Assembly: GCA_022759285.1 (NCBI GenBank)
Contig: JAEMPM010000095.1
Coordinates: forward strand, 1 to 15,160
Origin: Thermocrinis sp.
GTDB lineage: Bacteria; Aquificota; Aquificia; Aquificales; Aquificaceae
DNA length: 15,160 bases
Reading direction: 5' to 3'
Made by a program: the position numbers and the translations under genes. Below, piece by piece: positions 1-6,963 of the stretch. Every line of letters starts with the position of its first letter. Within the stretch, counting starts at the first letter, position 1. The notes under the pieces were generated by a model, which searched no databases, was not told where the DNA came from, and worked only from the letters and a program-made list of their open reading frames with translations.

Positions 1-1142
1 CTTTCCGCTGCCTCTAATAGCCTTTGGGTGGGGACTGTCAGAGAAATTCTAAAGTAGCCCTCTCCGTGTTCTCCAAAGCCATTTCCTGGTGTGCAAACAA
101 TGGCACATTCTTCAAGGAGCTTTTCCACAAACTGGGCGGAGCTAAACCCCTTTGGCACCTTCACCCAAAGGTAAAAGGTGGCGTTGGAAGGATAAACCTC
201 CAAACCTGCCTCTTTTAGAGCCTTGGCCATCACTTCCCTTCTCTCCTTGTATATATCCCTCAGCTTTTGAATTTCCTCCTCGGGAAGATTTAAGGCTGCG
301 ATGCCCGCTTCTTGGATAGCTTGGAACTGCCCAGAGTCCACGTTGGTCTTTACCTTTCCAAGCCCTGCTATGAGCTTTTCGTTTCCCACCGCCATACCCA
401 AACGCCAGCCGGTCATATTGAAAGTCTTTGAAAGGGAATGAAACTCTATGGCAACTTCCTTTGCACCCTCTATCTCCAATATGGACGGAGGCTTTTCACC
501 ATCAAAGTAAATCTCCGAGTAAGCGAGATCAGAAGCTACTATTATGTTGTGCTCTCTTGCCCAGTCTATGAGCTCTTTGTAAAATTCCCTTGTAGCTGTT
601 GCAGAGGTTGGGTTGTTAGGATAATTGACCCATATGATCTTAGCCTTCTTTAGCACATCGGAGGGAACACTTTTAAAGTCCGGAAGGAAATTGTTCTCTT
701 CTTTCAACGGCAGGATATAAGGAACTCCTCCTGCGAAGAGAGTGCCGATCTTATAGACTGGATAGGCAGGGTCTGGGCAAAGTACCACATCCCCTGGATT
801 TACAAAAGCTAAGGGAAAGTGGGCAATTCCTTCCTTTGAACCAATCAGTGTAATCACTTCCTTTTGAGGATCCAGTTCAACGCCAAACCTTCTTTTATAC
901 CAATCTGCCACCGCTTGGCGAAAAGAAAGCATGCCTTCGTAAGAGGGGTATCTATGGTGCTCGGGCTTTTCCACCGCCCTCTTCATAGCATCTACTATCG
1001 GCTTAGGTGTAGGTATGTCCGGATCTCCTACTCCTAGATCAATAACATCCGCCCCTTGGGCTATCTTTTCCCTCTTTTTCTTGTCAATTTGGGCAAAAAG
1101 GTAAGGGGGAAGCTGGGAAATTCTCTGAGAAAACTCAAACAT
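1..1142 (-). CDS. dapL: LL-diaminopimelate aminotransferase (3' end cut by window edge)
   Basis: This PLP-dependent class I/II aminotransferase is expected to convert tetrahydrodipicolinate plus glutamate directly to LL-diaminopimelate in the lysine and peptidoglycan pathway. I read 380 codons from ATG at 1142; the family is about 390-410 residues, so only the extreme C-terminus is missing. Visible motifs are GVGDPDIPTP near residue 37, GSKEGIAHF near 101, YPNNPT near 174, Asp205 and Tyr208 in SDLAYSE, and the Schiff-base Lys239 in SLSKTFNMTGWR with Arg247. GEHGEGYFRIS near 358 is the C-terminal substrate-arginine region. The ribosome-binding site GGAGGTG lies in the last codons of the upstream gene, which stops 2 nt before this ATG, so translation is probably coupled. 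dapB further right in the window supports the pathway assignment. A related alanine or aspartate aminotransferase activity cannot be excluded from sequence alone. Confidence 0.85.
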   Translation of the reverse strand, partial: MFEFSQRISQLPPYLFAQIDKKKREKIAQGADVIDLGVGDPDIPTPKPIVDAMKRAVEKPEHHRYPSYEGMLSFRQAVADWYKRRFGVELDPQKEVITLIGSKEGIAHFPLAFVNPGDVVLCPDPAYPVYKIGTLFAGGVPYILPLKEENNFLPDFKSVPSDVLKKAKIIWVNYPNNPTSATATREFYKELIDWAREHNIIVASDLAYSEIYFDGEKPPSILEIEGAKEVAIEFHSLSKTFNMTGWRLGMAVGNEKLIAGLGKVKTNVDSGQFQAIQEAGIAALNLPEEEIQKLRDIYKERREVMAKALKEAGLEVYPSNATFYLWVKVPKGFSSAQFVEKLLEECAIVCTPGNGFGEHGEGYFRISLTVPTQRLLEAAE

Positions 1143-1144
1143 TT

Positions 1145-1930
1145 CTACACCTCCGAGGAAGTTTTCCTTAGATTTTTGCGTCTTAGTAATTTTTGATACT
1201 CTTCAAGGGCTAACCTTTCCTGTTCTGCAAAAAGATCCTCCCTGCTTATAAGGTTTTCCCAATCTACTTTTTGGGCATCAAACCATGGACCATCCAAGCA
1301 AGCAAGCTTAACAGAGCCATCTACCAGCACCCTGCACACCAAACAGAGCCCTACTGCATCTAACATATGGGTATTTACCATAGCTATGTGTGGCGTTTCT
1401 GGGTTTAACTTTAACACATCCCTTGAGAGCCTGTTGCTACCAGCGGAGATTATAAGGTCCGCATCCACCTTCTTGGGTTCCTTTAGTACTTCAACCCGGT
1501 CAAAGAGGGCGTCCAACTTCTCCCTGAGAGGCAAAAAGCCATCCTCGGAAAGAAAATAGAGTTCAAGAGAATTGCCCTCCTTCTTTAAAAACTTAGCCAC
1601 GTTATAGAGGGGTGCTATACCCCAACCTACACCAAAGCAAGCTACCTTGCCATAGTTTTTCACAGGAAAGGGTTTTCCTAAAGGACCTGCAATGTATGAT
1701 ATCTGCTGGGCCTCCTCTTTTAGCTCTAAAGTGCTCCTGCCTACTACCTTAACCAAAAAGCTAACTTCGTCCCCATCCACCTCTAAGATAGAAAGAGGAA
1801 TAAGCTCCGAAAGTTCAGTATGTTGCAAGAGGGCAAACTGACCAGCTTGGGCCCTTTGTAGGTGTTCCGCCCTTACACTTAGAATAAAGTAATCTTCACC
1901 TAAATGCTCTTTCCTTATTACTGGATACAT
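1145..1930 (-). CDS. SudB/PyrK-like FAD and [2Fe-2S] NAD(P)H electron-transfer subunit
   Basis: A 261-residue ferredoxin-reductase-like protein of the family that includes PyrK, NfnA and the small (beta) subunit of Pyrococcus sulfide dehydrogenase. The N-terminal FAD barrel has IPLSI at 44-48, the SudB/NfnA version of the RxYS motif. The NAD(P)-binding domain begins with FGVGWGIAP at 99-107. The C-terminal cluster motif is Asp191-x4-Cys196-x2-Cys199-x11-Cys211, followed by LDGPWFDA. PyrK has Cys at the first position, whereas P. furiosus sulfide dehydrogenase is known for Asp-Cys3 ligation, so this is the Sud/Nfn type. The usual large flavin/4Fe-4S partner is not in the window, so the electron acceptor is unknown. 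The C-terminal 40 residues are charged and probably helical. A modest AAGG sequence precedes the ATG at 1930. The gene lies 16 nt after the THEP1 gene and is probably coupled to dapL. Confidence 0.75.
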   Translation of the reverse strand: MYPVIRKEHLGEDYFILSVRAEHLQRAQAGQFALLQHTELSELIPLSILEVDGDEVSFLVKVVGRSTLELKEEAQQISYIAGPLGKPFPVKNYGKVACFGVGWGIAPLYNVAKFLKKEGNSLELYFLSEDGFLPLREKLDALFDRVEVLKEPKKVDADLIISAGSNRLSRDVLKLNPETPHIAMVNTHMLDAVGLCLVCRVLVDGSVKLACLDGPWFDAQKVDWENLISREDLFAEQERLALEEYQKLLRRKNLRKTSSEV

Positions 1931-1946
1931 CAGCCTTACTCTAATT

Positions 1947-2468
1947 TTAATCCAAAAGTTTTAGTATCTCTTCCACCAAAAGGTCCCTGTTTTCTTTATT
2001 TACCTCAATAACTACCGCCCCTTGAAGTCTTCTGATGTCCCTCACCAGGGGATGCACATCCCTTATGGGAATAGTGGCAATTACCTTGTATCTTGGGTTG
2101 AAAAGGATCTCTCTTACCAGTTCTCTAAAAGCCTTAGAAAATAACTCCATCTTTCCGATTTCGTCTATAACGATGTAAACGTCCTTTAATTCTCTTGCCT
2201 TTTCCAAGATGGGAAGGACTACCGACTCAAACCGAGCGGTATTCACTCCGTAGGACCCTACCAAATGCTTGGAGGTGAAAAACTTGCTGGCAAAAAGTTG
2301 GGCTTTACCTTCTGTGCTGATTACCTTAAAGCCCGTTCTTTCTTTGGTTTTTGGATCCCTTACCTCCTCCGTCCAAAAACCTATTGCTCTATTTCCCAGT
2401 CTTTGGAGTAGCTTTTTTATGAGGGTTGTCTTTCCGATACCTGGCTCGCCGGTAAGTATTATTTTCAT
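1947..2468 (-). CDS. THEP1-family nucleoside-triphosphatase
   Basis: A 173-residue P-loop NTPase of the THEP1 family, whose Aquifex aeolicus member has been characterised as a thermophilic NTPase/phosphatase. The Walker A motif GEPGIGKTT is at 7-15 and the Walker B segment YIVIDEIGKMEL at 98-109, with the Asp-Glu pair and GKMEL typical of this family. FWTEEVRD near 31-38 and TGFKVI near 45 also match. Length agrees with the roughly 175-residue family. The ATG at 2468 must be right or nearly so, because the P-loop starts at residue 7. There is no ordinary Shine-Dalgarno sequence: the DNA just upstream is a perfect inverted repeat whose last base is the A of the ATG. The gene follows the superoxide dismutase gene by 21 nt. 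The physiological substrate of THEP1 proteins is not settled, and the operon does not reveal it. Confidence 0.85.
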   Translation of the reverse strand: MKIILTGEPGIGKTTLIKKLLQRLGNRAIGFWTEEVRDPKTKERTGFKVISTEGKAQLFASKFFTSKHLVGSYGVNTARFESVVLPILEKARELKDVYIVIDEIGKMELFSKAFRELVREILFNPRYKVIATIPIRDVHPLVRDIRRLQGAVVIEVNKENRDLLVEEILKLLD

Positions 2469-2484
2469 GGGGGCAGAGCCCCCA
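2468..2484 (-). promoter_or_regulatory. Hairpin touching the THEP1 start codon
   Basis: On the minus strand TGGGGGC and GCCCCCA form a perfect seven-pair stem around a three-base TCT loop. The last base of the stem is the A of the THEP1 ATG. No T-run follows, so it is not an ordinary terminator. It occupies the place where a ribosome-binding site would be, so a role in limiting THEP1 translation, or in protecting the 3' end of the sod message, is plausible but inferred. Confidence 0.5.
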
Positions 2485-2489
2485 AGAGA

Positions 2490-3125
2490 TCACTTAACAA
2501 AGTCTTTCAGGGCTTCGTAGGCTTTCATAGCCTTTTCAAACCTTTCATTGACCACGTCCCAGTTTATGTTCTCCAAGAAGGCGTCTATGTATGGAGGTCT
2601 TTTGTTCTTGTAATCCACATAGTAGGCATGCTCGTAAGTGTCAAGCACGATGAGTGGAATGAGACCTGTGAAATTATACATATTGTGGGCATCCAAACCG
2701 TTTACCACAAGCCTTCCAGAGAATATGTCCAAGCCAAGTACTGCCCATCCTCTAAAGGCTATGCCCGCCGCCTTCAGCTCTTGCACGCAAGCATCCCAAG
2801 AACCAAAGTCTTCTTCCACCTTCTTCTTAAAGGCTTCTGAGGGCTCTCCCTTTGCCCCCAAATGTCCAAAGTACAGTTCGTGCAGGACCACACCCATGTA
2901 GTTAAAGCTCTCTTCCACCTTTAGCTCTCTGTACTCGGAGTAATTTTGGTTTGCCTTAGACCTGTCGGAAAAGTTCAAGTCCGCCAGCTTTTCTTGAACT
3001 TCGTTGTATTTGGCTACATAACCCTTGTAGTGGCCCTCAAAGTGAGGCTCTATCTGTTCGTTGGATATGCCCTTTAGGTTAGAGGGCTTAAGGTAGTCTT
3101 TGGGTTGGACTTTATGTACTCTCAT
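2490..3125 (-). CDS. sod: Superoxide dismutase, Fe/Mn family (His-type second sphere)
   Basis: A 211-residue Fe/Mn superoxide dismutase, converting superoxide to oxygen and hydrogen peroxide, probably in the cytoplasm since no signal peptide is seen. The four metal ligands are visible: His28 (in EPHFEGHY), His82 (VVLHELYF), Asp162 and His166 (LDTYEHAYYVDY). Tyr36 fits the gateway tyrosine. The residue that is Gln69 in E. coli FeSOD is Gly78 here, and the site of the MnSOD Gln146 appears to be His147 (GLDAHNMY). This Gly/His combination is known from archaeal and some cambialistic enzymes, so iron or manganese use cannot be assigned from sequence. A strong AGGAGGT lies 8-9 nt before the ATG. 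The gene follows ccl by 33 nt, placing oxygen defence next to a carbon-fixation enzyme of a microaerophilic lineage. Confidence 0.93.
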   Translation of the reverse strand: MRVHKVQPKDYLKPSNLKGISNEQIEPHFEGHYKGYVAKYNEVQEKLADLNFSDRSKANQNYSEYRELKVEESFNYMGVVLHELYFGHLGAKGEPSEAFKKKVEEDFGSWDACVQELKAAGIAFRGWAVLGLDIFSGRLVVNGLDAHNMYNFTGLIPLIVLDTYEHAYYVDYKNKRPPYIDAFLENINWDVVNERFEKAMKAYEALKDFVK

Positions 3126-3158
3126 GACAATACCTCCTATTTGAGATTTTTTTCTATT

Positions 3159-3938
3159 TTAAATCTTTTTAAACTCCGCAGGTAACTCCCTTGGTGGCAC
3201 TCCGGTGTATTCTACTTCCGTTTCCTCGTCCAATCTCTTGGAGAAGGGCTTTTCGGTAGTGAGCTCTTCATACACATGGGCGACAAGTCCCGGCACCCTT
3301 CCTATTATGAAAAAGCCCTTTCCGAGTCTCCAGTCAAATCCCATCTCAGAAGCTATTGCCGCTATAGCACCATCCACATTGAGCACCAACCTCTTACCTT
3401 TTTGCCTGCTGATTTCTTCTTCCACATCCTCTGCAAACTTGCAGTGAGATCCATAAAAGCCAAGCTCCTTGGCTATGTCCATGAGCCTCTTAGTCCGTGG
3501 GTCAAAGTCCTTGTAGTATCTGTGCCCATATCCTGGTATGGGCTTTTTACTTCCTAAGTATTCTTTAACTATCTCTTCCACACTTCTGCCACTTTTTACA
3601 CCCTCCTGGATGAATTTCATGGCGTCCTCCAGAGCACCACCGTGGGCTGAGCCAAAAGCAAGCACACCCGCCGCAACACCAACATTTAGAGAGTTTCCAC
3701 CGGATGCCACAGCCCTTGCAGCTATTGCGGAAGGTGGTGCAATGCCGTGGTCAATGACAGAAACCAGCATAGCTTCCATCATCTTGGATTCCTTCTCTGT
3801 GGGTAGTTCACCCTTTAAGATCAGATAAATGGCTTGGGCAAAGCTTAGATTGCCCACCAAGTCCAAGAGCCTGTAGCCCCTTATGTAGGTTTCATGACCT
3901 ACATGCTGGGTAATAGCTGTCCTCCACTTCTTTTCCAT
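3159..3938 (-). CDS. ccl: Citryl-CoA lyase (reductive TCA cycle)
   Basis: A 259-residue citrate-synthase-fold protein without the N-terminal part of a full citrate synthase, matching the short citryl-CoA lyase described in Hydrogenobacter. That enzyme splits citryl-CoA into acetyl-CoA and oxaloacetate after citryl-CoA synthetase has acted, and is homologous to the C-terminal domain of ATP-citrate lyase. The catalytic triad of the superfamily is present: His99 (GSAHGGALE), His139 (GYGHRYYKDFDPR) and Asp189 (LNVDGAIAA). GRVPGLVAH near 213-221 carries the C-terminal substrate-binding Arg214. The ribosome-binding site AGGAGGT lies within the last codons of the upstream gene, and the ATG follows that stop codon after 3 nt. 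No citryl-CoA synthetase genes are in the window. A citrate synthase is less likely because of the short length and the ATP-citrate-lyase-like features. Confidence 0.9.
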   Translation of the reverse strand: MEKKWRTAITQHVGHETYIRGYRLLDLVGNLSFAQAIYLILKGELPTEKESKMMEAMLVSVIDHGIAPPSAIAARAVASGGNSLNVGVAAGVLAFGSAHGGALEDAMKFIQEGVKSGRSVEEIVKEYLGSKKPIPGYGHRYYKDFDPRTKRLMDIAKELGFYGSHCKFAEDVEEEISRQKGKRLVLNVDGAIAAIASEMGFDWRLGKGFFIIGRVPGLVAHVYEELTTEKPFSKRLDEETEVEYTGVPPRELPAEFKKI

Positions 3939-3941
3939 TTT

Positions 3942-5273
3942 CTAACCTCCTATTAGCTCCCTGTTTATTTTAACCTTTGCACCTTTTCTAAGGCTCTCTA
4001 TGTAATAGTTTATGGTAGTATCCTTTTTGAGGGAAAGAAGATCTTTGATAAACTCTGCCCTTTGTTTTTGGTCTATTTCCTTCTTGCTTCTTTCCTGAAC
4101 TACCAGCACTCCATAACCATTAAGCAGAGGATAAGGACCAAATACCCTTTCTTTGGAGAGCAAGATTTCAAAGAGATCCTTCTCTCCGAGTTTCACTACA
4201 GAAAGAAGCTGAATGGCTGGTGCCTTAGAAAACTCAAAGAACTTATAGGAAACATTCTTACCTTGCTTAAGATCCTCTTTAACCTTCTCCGCCAAAGACT
4301 TTACCTGCTCTTGGGCTTTTTTCTCTTTTAGCGTCTTTTCAATTTGGGCTCTTACCTCCTCCAGGCTTTTGTATCCGCCGGTCTCCTCCTTGAAGAGAAA
4401 AACTATAGCATAACCCTCTCCTGTCTTTACCAAGCTTATGGGGTCAGCAGGGCTGAGTCTGTTTAGCTCCCCTTTAAGCTCTGCGGGAAATTCTCCCTCC
4501 TGCTGAGGCAGTTTAAATTCTTTGAAGTTTGGGACCTCTTGCCTATTCCTGAGGGCTTTGTATATCTCTTCAGCTTTTTGTTTGTCTTTTTCTATCCAAA
4601 GTCTAACCACTTTTGTTGGCTCCCTTTTAAAGTTTTCCCTGTTTTGGGTGTAAAAGTCTAAAATCTCCTTTTCACTAACGCTAACAGACACATCCTCCGG
4701 TTTTATTATGTAAAGCTTACCGCTTATTTCAAAGCTCTGGCTAAGCAGATTGATTTCTTCCTCCTTTGGTGTCAGATAAACAGCGTTCCCTATAAGATTC
4801 AGTAGCTTTTGTATGGTTAGTATCTTTCTTATGTATTCCTCATACTCTGTAGGCTCCAATCCTAGACGGGCAAGGCTCTCTTTGTACTTGGAAATGCTAA
4901 ATACACCATTTTCCTGAAAGCTTGGGTCTGATTTTATAAGGTCTATGACCTCCTGATCGCTGGCAAGAAAGCCAAGCTTTTTTGCCTTTGTATAAAGAAG
5001 TTCCTGAACTATCAAACTTTCAAGCACTTGCTGTTTTAACAATCGCTCCATATCTTTGTTTTGTGCTAAATTTCCGTACCTCAAAAGCTCCCTTCTGTAG
5101 TCCCTTAGTGTTATGCATGAGCCATCCACATTTGCTACGCAGTTCTGCCCTATATTGGCGATGTCTTTTACACCCCCAACCCAAAGTAGCCAAAGTAAAA
5201 AAGCTAAAGATACGAGACCTATAACACCCGCTACAAACCTTTTGTTTTTATAAATCAGGGAGTACATGGACAT
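3942..5273 (-). CDS. Membrane-anchored SurA/PpiD-like periplasmic chaperone
   Basis: A 443-residue protein with a short positively charged N-terminus, one membrane segment at about 12-33, and then a long region expected in the periplasm. Residues about 45-175 look like a SurA/PpiD N-terminal chaperone domain (VANVDGSCITLRDYRREL, then helices ending near QKLLNLIG). Residues about 185-320 resemble a parvulin domain but lack the usual ASHIL and GxLG motifs; only the later part, ending GEGYAIVFLFKEE, is recognisable. A second weak parvulin-like segment (GPYPLLNGYGVLVVQE) lies near 390. E. coli PpiD is about 620 residues, so this is a short form, possibly a chaperone without isomerase activity. 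Two ATGs, at 5273 and 5267, are in frame; neither has a ribosome-binding site, but a TAAAAT lies just upstream. It is the first gene of the minus-strand operon. Cys45 and Cys53 could form a disulfide. Confidence 0.75.
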   Translation of the reverse strand: MSMYSLIYKNKRFVAGVIGLVSLAFLLWLLWVGGVKDIANIGQNCVANVDGSCITLRDYRRELLRYGNLAQNKDMERLLKQQVLESLIVQELLYTKAKKLGFLASDQEVIDLIKSDPSFQENGVFSISKYKESLARLGLEPTEYEEYIRKILTIQKLLNLIGNAVYLTPKEEEINLLSQSFEISGKLYIIKPEDVSVSVSEKEILDFYTQNRENFKREPTKVVRLWIEKDKQKAEEIYKALRNRQEVPNFKEFKLPQQEGEFPAELKGELNRLSPADPISLVKTGEGYAIVFLFKEETGGYKSLEEVRAQIEKTLKEKKAQEQVKSLAEKVKEDLKQGKNVSYKFFEFSKAPAIQLLSVVKLGEKDLFEILLSKERVFGPYPLLNGYGVLVVQERSKKEIDQKQRAEFIKDLLSLKKDTTINYYIESLRKGAKVKINRELIGG

Positions 5274-5276
5274 CTA

Positions 5277-5282
5277 ATTTTA
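5277..5282 (-). promoter_or_regulatory. Possible -10 element for the ppiD-like operon
   Basis: TAAAAT on the minus strand lies 3 nt before the first ATG and 9 nt before the second in-frame ATG (5267) of the ppiD-like gene. No convincing -35 is seen. The 9-nt distance to the second ATG equals that seen before thrS and rpsA, which suggests a leaderless start there. The divergent gap 5274-5383 otherwise holds only the plus-strand promoter. Confidence 0.35.
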
Positions 5283-5371
5283 ACAAATACCTGAAAGCTA
5301 GCAGAGGGAAGGGTATTACAACGAGTTATTTTGACTGTTTAAATGGTTTCTCACTAGGAGTGTTAATCAAG

Positions 5372-5377
5372 TATAAT
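5372..5377 (+). promoter_or_regulatory. TATAAT -10 element before the DksA-like relic and alaC
   Basis: A perfect TATAAT ends 6 nt before the ATG at 5384. Transcription starting 6-8 nt downstream would begin at or next to that ATG, giving a leaderless message. No Shine-Dalgarno sequence is correctly spaced; an AGGAG at 5356-5360 is 23 nt too early. A TTGACT at 5331-5336 is 35 nt away, too far for a -35. This is the most likely promoter for alaC. Confidence 0.55.
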
Positions 5378-5383
5378 TATAGC

Positions 5384-5719
5384 ATGAACCATTTGTTAGA
5401 GGAGCAAATTGTAAAAATAAAGAACCTGCTTTTGGAAATGAAGCAAAAGATTCTTGGCTTTACCCAAGAGCAGATAAAGGACTCATCTAACATAGCCTTT
5501 GAGGGCAAGGCTGAGATAGACAGAGCAAACATAGAAATGGGAAGATACATAAACCTTCAGGGGTTTAAAACAGGAAAACTAAAACTTTTACGGAAGATAG
5601 ACTATGCCCTATTATAAAATAGAAGTAGGAGCTTACGGCATATGCGAAAGTTGTGGTGCGGAGATACCCTTTTGTGTATAAACTGTGAGGAGTTGAAAGA
5701 GGAAGGCAAGCATGAGTAA
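5384..5719 (+). pseudogene. Broken DksA/TraR-type zinc-finger gene
   Basis: The frame from ATG 5384 encodes about 77 residues of a DksA/TraR-like helical N-terminus ending LRKIDYALL, then stops at 5615-5617. Skipping one T (about 5615) continues it as KIEVGAYGICESCG, the first zinc-binding CxxC of the family, up to TAA at 5679-5681. Back in the original frame from 5675 the sequence reads CINCEELKEEG and ends with TAA at 5717-5719, the second CxxC. The two CxxC pairs are separated by only about seven residues instead of about 17, so some ten codons of the zinc-finger loop are also missing. A one-base insertion plus a deletion makes this a pseudogene rather than a simple sequencing slip. The relic overlaps the alaC start by 8 nt and holds its ribosome-binding site, so it may still act as a leader region. 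If any product is made, it is the 77-residue helical part. Confidence 0.7.
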
Positions 5720-6923
5720 GCTTATTTTTCCAAGGGTTCAAAAGCTTCCTAAGTATGTTTTTGCCATGGTCAATGAGCTAAAAATGAAGCTCAGAAGGGA
5801 GGGAGAGGATATTGTAGATTTGGGAATGGGAAACCCAGACCTTCCACCCGCACCTCACATAATAGAAAAGCTTTGCGAGGTGGCAAAGAGGGACAATGTA
5901 CATGGCTATTCTTCCTCAAAGGGTATACCAAGGCTCAGAAAGGCTATATGTGACTTTTATCAAAGAAACTATGGTGTGGAACTAAACCCAGAAACAGAGG
6001 CTATAATGACCATAGGGGCAAAGGAGGGCTATTCGCACCTTATCCTTGCTATGGTGGAGCCCGGCGATTCGGTAATGGTGCCAAATCCTACCTATCCTAT
6101 ACACTATTACGCACCTATAATAGCGGGTGGGGATGCCATATCTATTCCTATAAACCTTGAGGAAAAGCAAAATTTTGAAGAGTACTTTTTAAAGAGTATC
6201 CACGATACCCTCAAGGCTTCCTTCAAAAAACCCAAAGCTTTGGTGCTGAGCTTCCCTCACAATCCAACCACCCTTTGCGTTAGTCTGGAATTCTTCAAAG
6301 AAATTGTTAGATGGGCAAAAAGGGAGGAAGTGTGGGTGATCCACGATTTTGCTTACGCAGACCTTGGCTTTGATGGATACAAACCGCCCAGTATTTTGCA
6401 GGTGGAAGGTGCAAAAGATATTGCGGTGGAAATTTACTCCATGTCTAAGGGCTTTTCTATGGCGGGCTGGCGTGTTGCCTTTGTTTTGGGTAATGAAATC
6501 CTCATAAATAACCTTGCCCATCTGAAAAGCTACTTAGATTACGGCGTTTTTACACCCATACAGGTTGCCTCTATAATAGCCTTAGAGAGCCCCTACGAAA
6601 TCGTAGAGAAAAATCGAGATGTTTATCAAAAGAGAAGGGATGTGCTGGTGGAAGGGCTGAACCGTATAGGTTGGCCGGTGGAAAAACCCAAGGCATCCAT
6701 GTTTGTTTGGGCAAAGATTCCCGAGTGGGTAGGTATGAACTCTTTGGACTTTTCACTCTTTTTGCTGAAGGAGGCAAAGGTGGCAGTCTCACCCGGCATA
6801 GGCTTTGGAGAGTATGGAGAGGGTTATGTTAGGTTTGCCTTGGTGGAAAACGAGCATCGAATAAGGCAGGCGGTCCGTGGTATAAAAAAAGCCCTTGAAA
6901 GGTTCAGACAGACTGTGCAATAA
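5712..6923 (+). CDS. alaC: AlaC-type alanine/aspartate aminotransferase
   Basis: A 403-residue PLP-dependent class I/II aminotransferase most like the AlaC (glutamate-pyruvate) group, predicted to interconvert alanine and pyruvate with glutamate and 2-oxoglutarate. Motifs include GMGNPDLPPAP near 38, GAKEGYSHL near 102, FPHNPTT near 181, Asp212 and Tyr215 in HDFAYADLGFDG, and Schiff-base Lys246 in SMSKGFSMAGWR with Arg254. GEYGEGYVRFAL follows near the C-terminus. It is clearly a paralogue of the dapL product at the left edge, which shares the same motif spacing, so aspartate or another amino donor remains possible. The start at 5712 is supported by AGAGGAAGG about 6-8 nt upstream and lies inside the DksA-like relic, so transcription probably starts at the TATAAT near 5372. 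Confidence 0.8.
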   Translation: MSKLIFPRVQKLPKYVFAMVNELKMKLRREGEDIVDLGMGNPDLPPAPHIIEKLCEVAKRDNVHGYSSSKGIPRLRKAICDFYQRNYGVELNPETEAIMTIGAKEGYSHLILAMVEPGDSVMVPNPTYPIHYYAPIIAGGDAISIPINLEEKQNFEEYFLKSIHDTLKASFKKPKALVLSFPHNPTTLCVSLEFFKEIVRWAKREEVWVIHDFAYADLGFDGYKPPSILQVEGAKDIAVEIYSMSKGFSMAGWRVAFVLGNEILINNLAHLKSYLDYGVFTPIQVASIIALESPYEIVEKNRDVYQKRRDVLVEGLNRIGWPVEKPKASMFVWAKIPEWVGMNSLDFSLFLLKEAKVAVSPGIGFGEYGEGYVRFALVENEHRIRQAVRGIKKALERFRQTVQ

Positions 6924-6963
6924 AGAAGGCGTGGATCTCTTTGGCACCCAAGGAAAGTAACAG

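Noticed and set aside
1943..1948. TAAAAT upstream of the sudB-like gene as an internal promoter
   Set aside because: It coincides with the AT-rich end of the THEP1 gene, has no -35, and lies 12 nt from an ATG that has its own modest ribosome-binding site.
5331..5336. TTGACT as the -35 box for the promoter before the DksA-like relic
   Set aside because: It is 35 nt from the TATAAT, about twice the usual spacing, and no -10-like sequence lies 17 nt downstream of it.
5360..5383. GTG at 5360 as the start of the DksA-like relic
   Set aside because: It would sit upstream of the TATAAT and has no free ribosome-binding site; the DksA-like sequence begins at ATG 5384.
1..6923. The two aminotransferase genes as a recent tandem duplication
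   Set aside because: They share motifs and spacing but differ through most of their length and lie on opposite strands, as expected for ancient paralogues with different substrates.
6938..6954. Stem-loop TCTTTGG-CAC-CCAAGGA after alaC as a terminator
   Set aside because: The stem is short with a G-T pair and no T-run follows; the downstream arm overlaps a likely ribosome-binding site instead.
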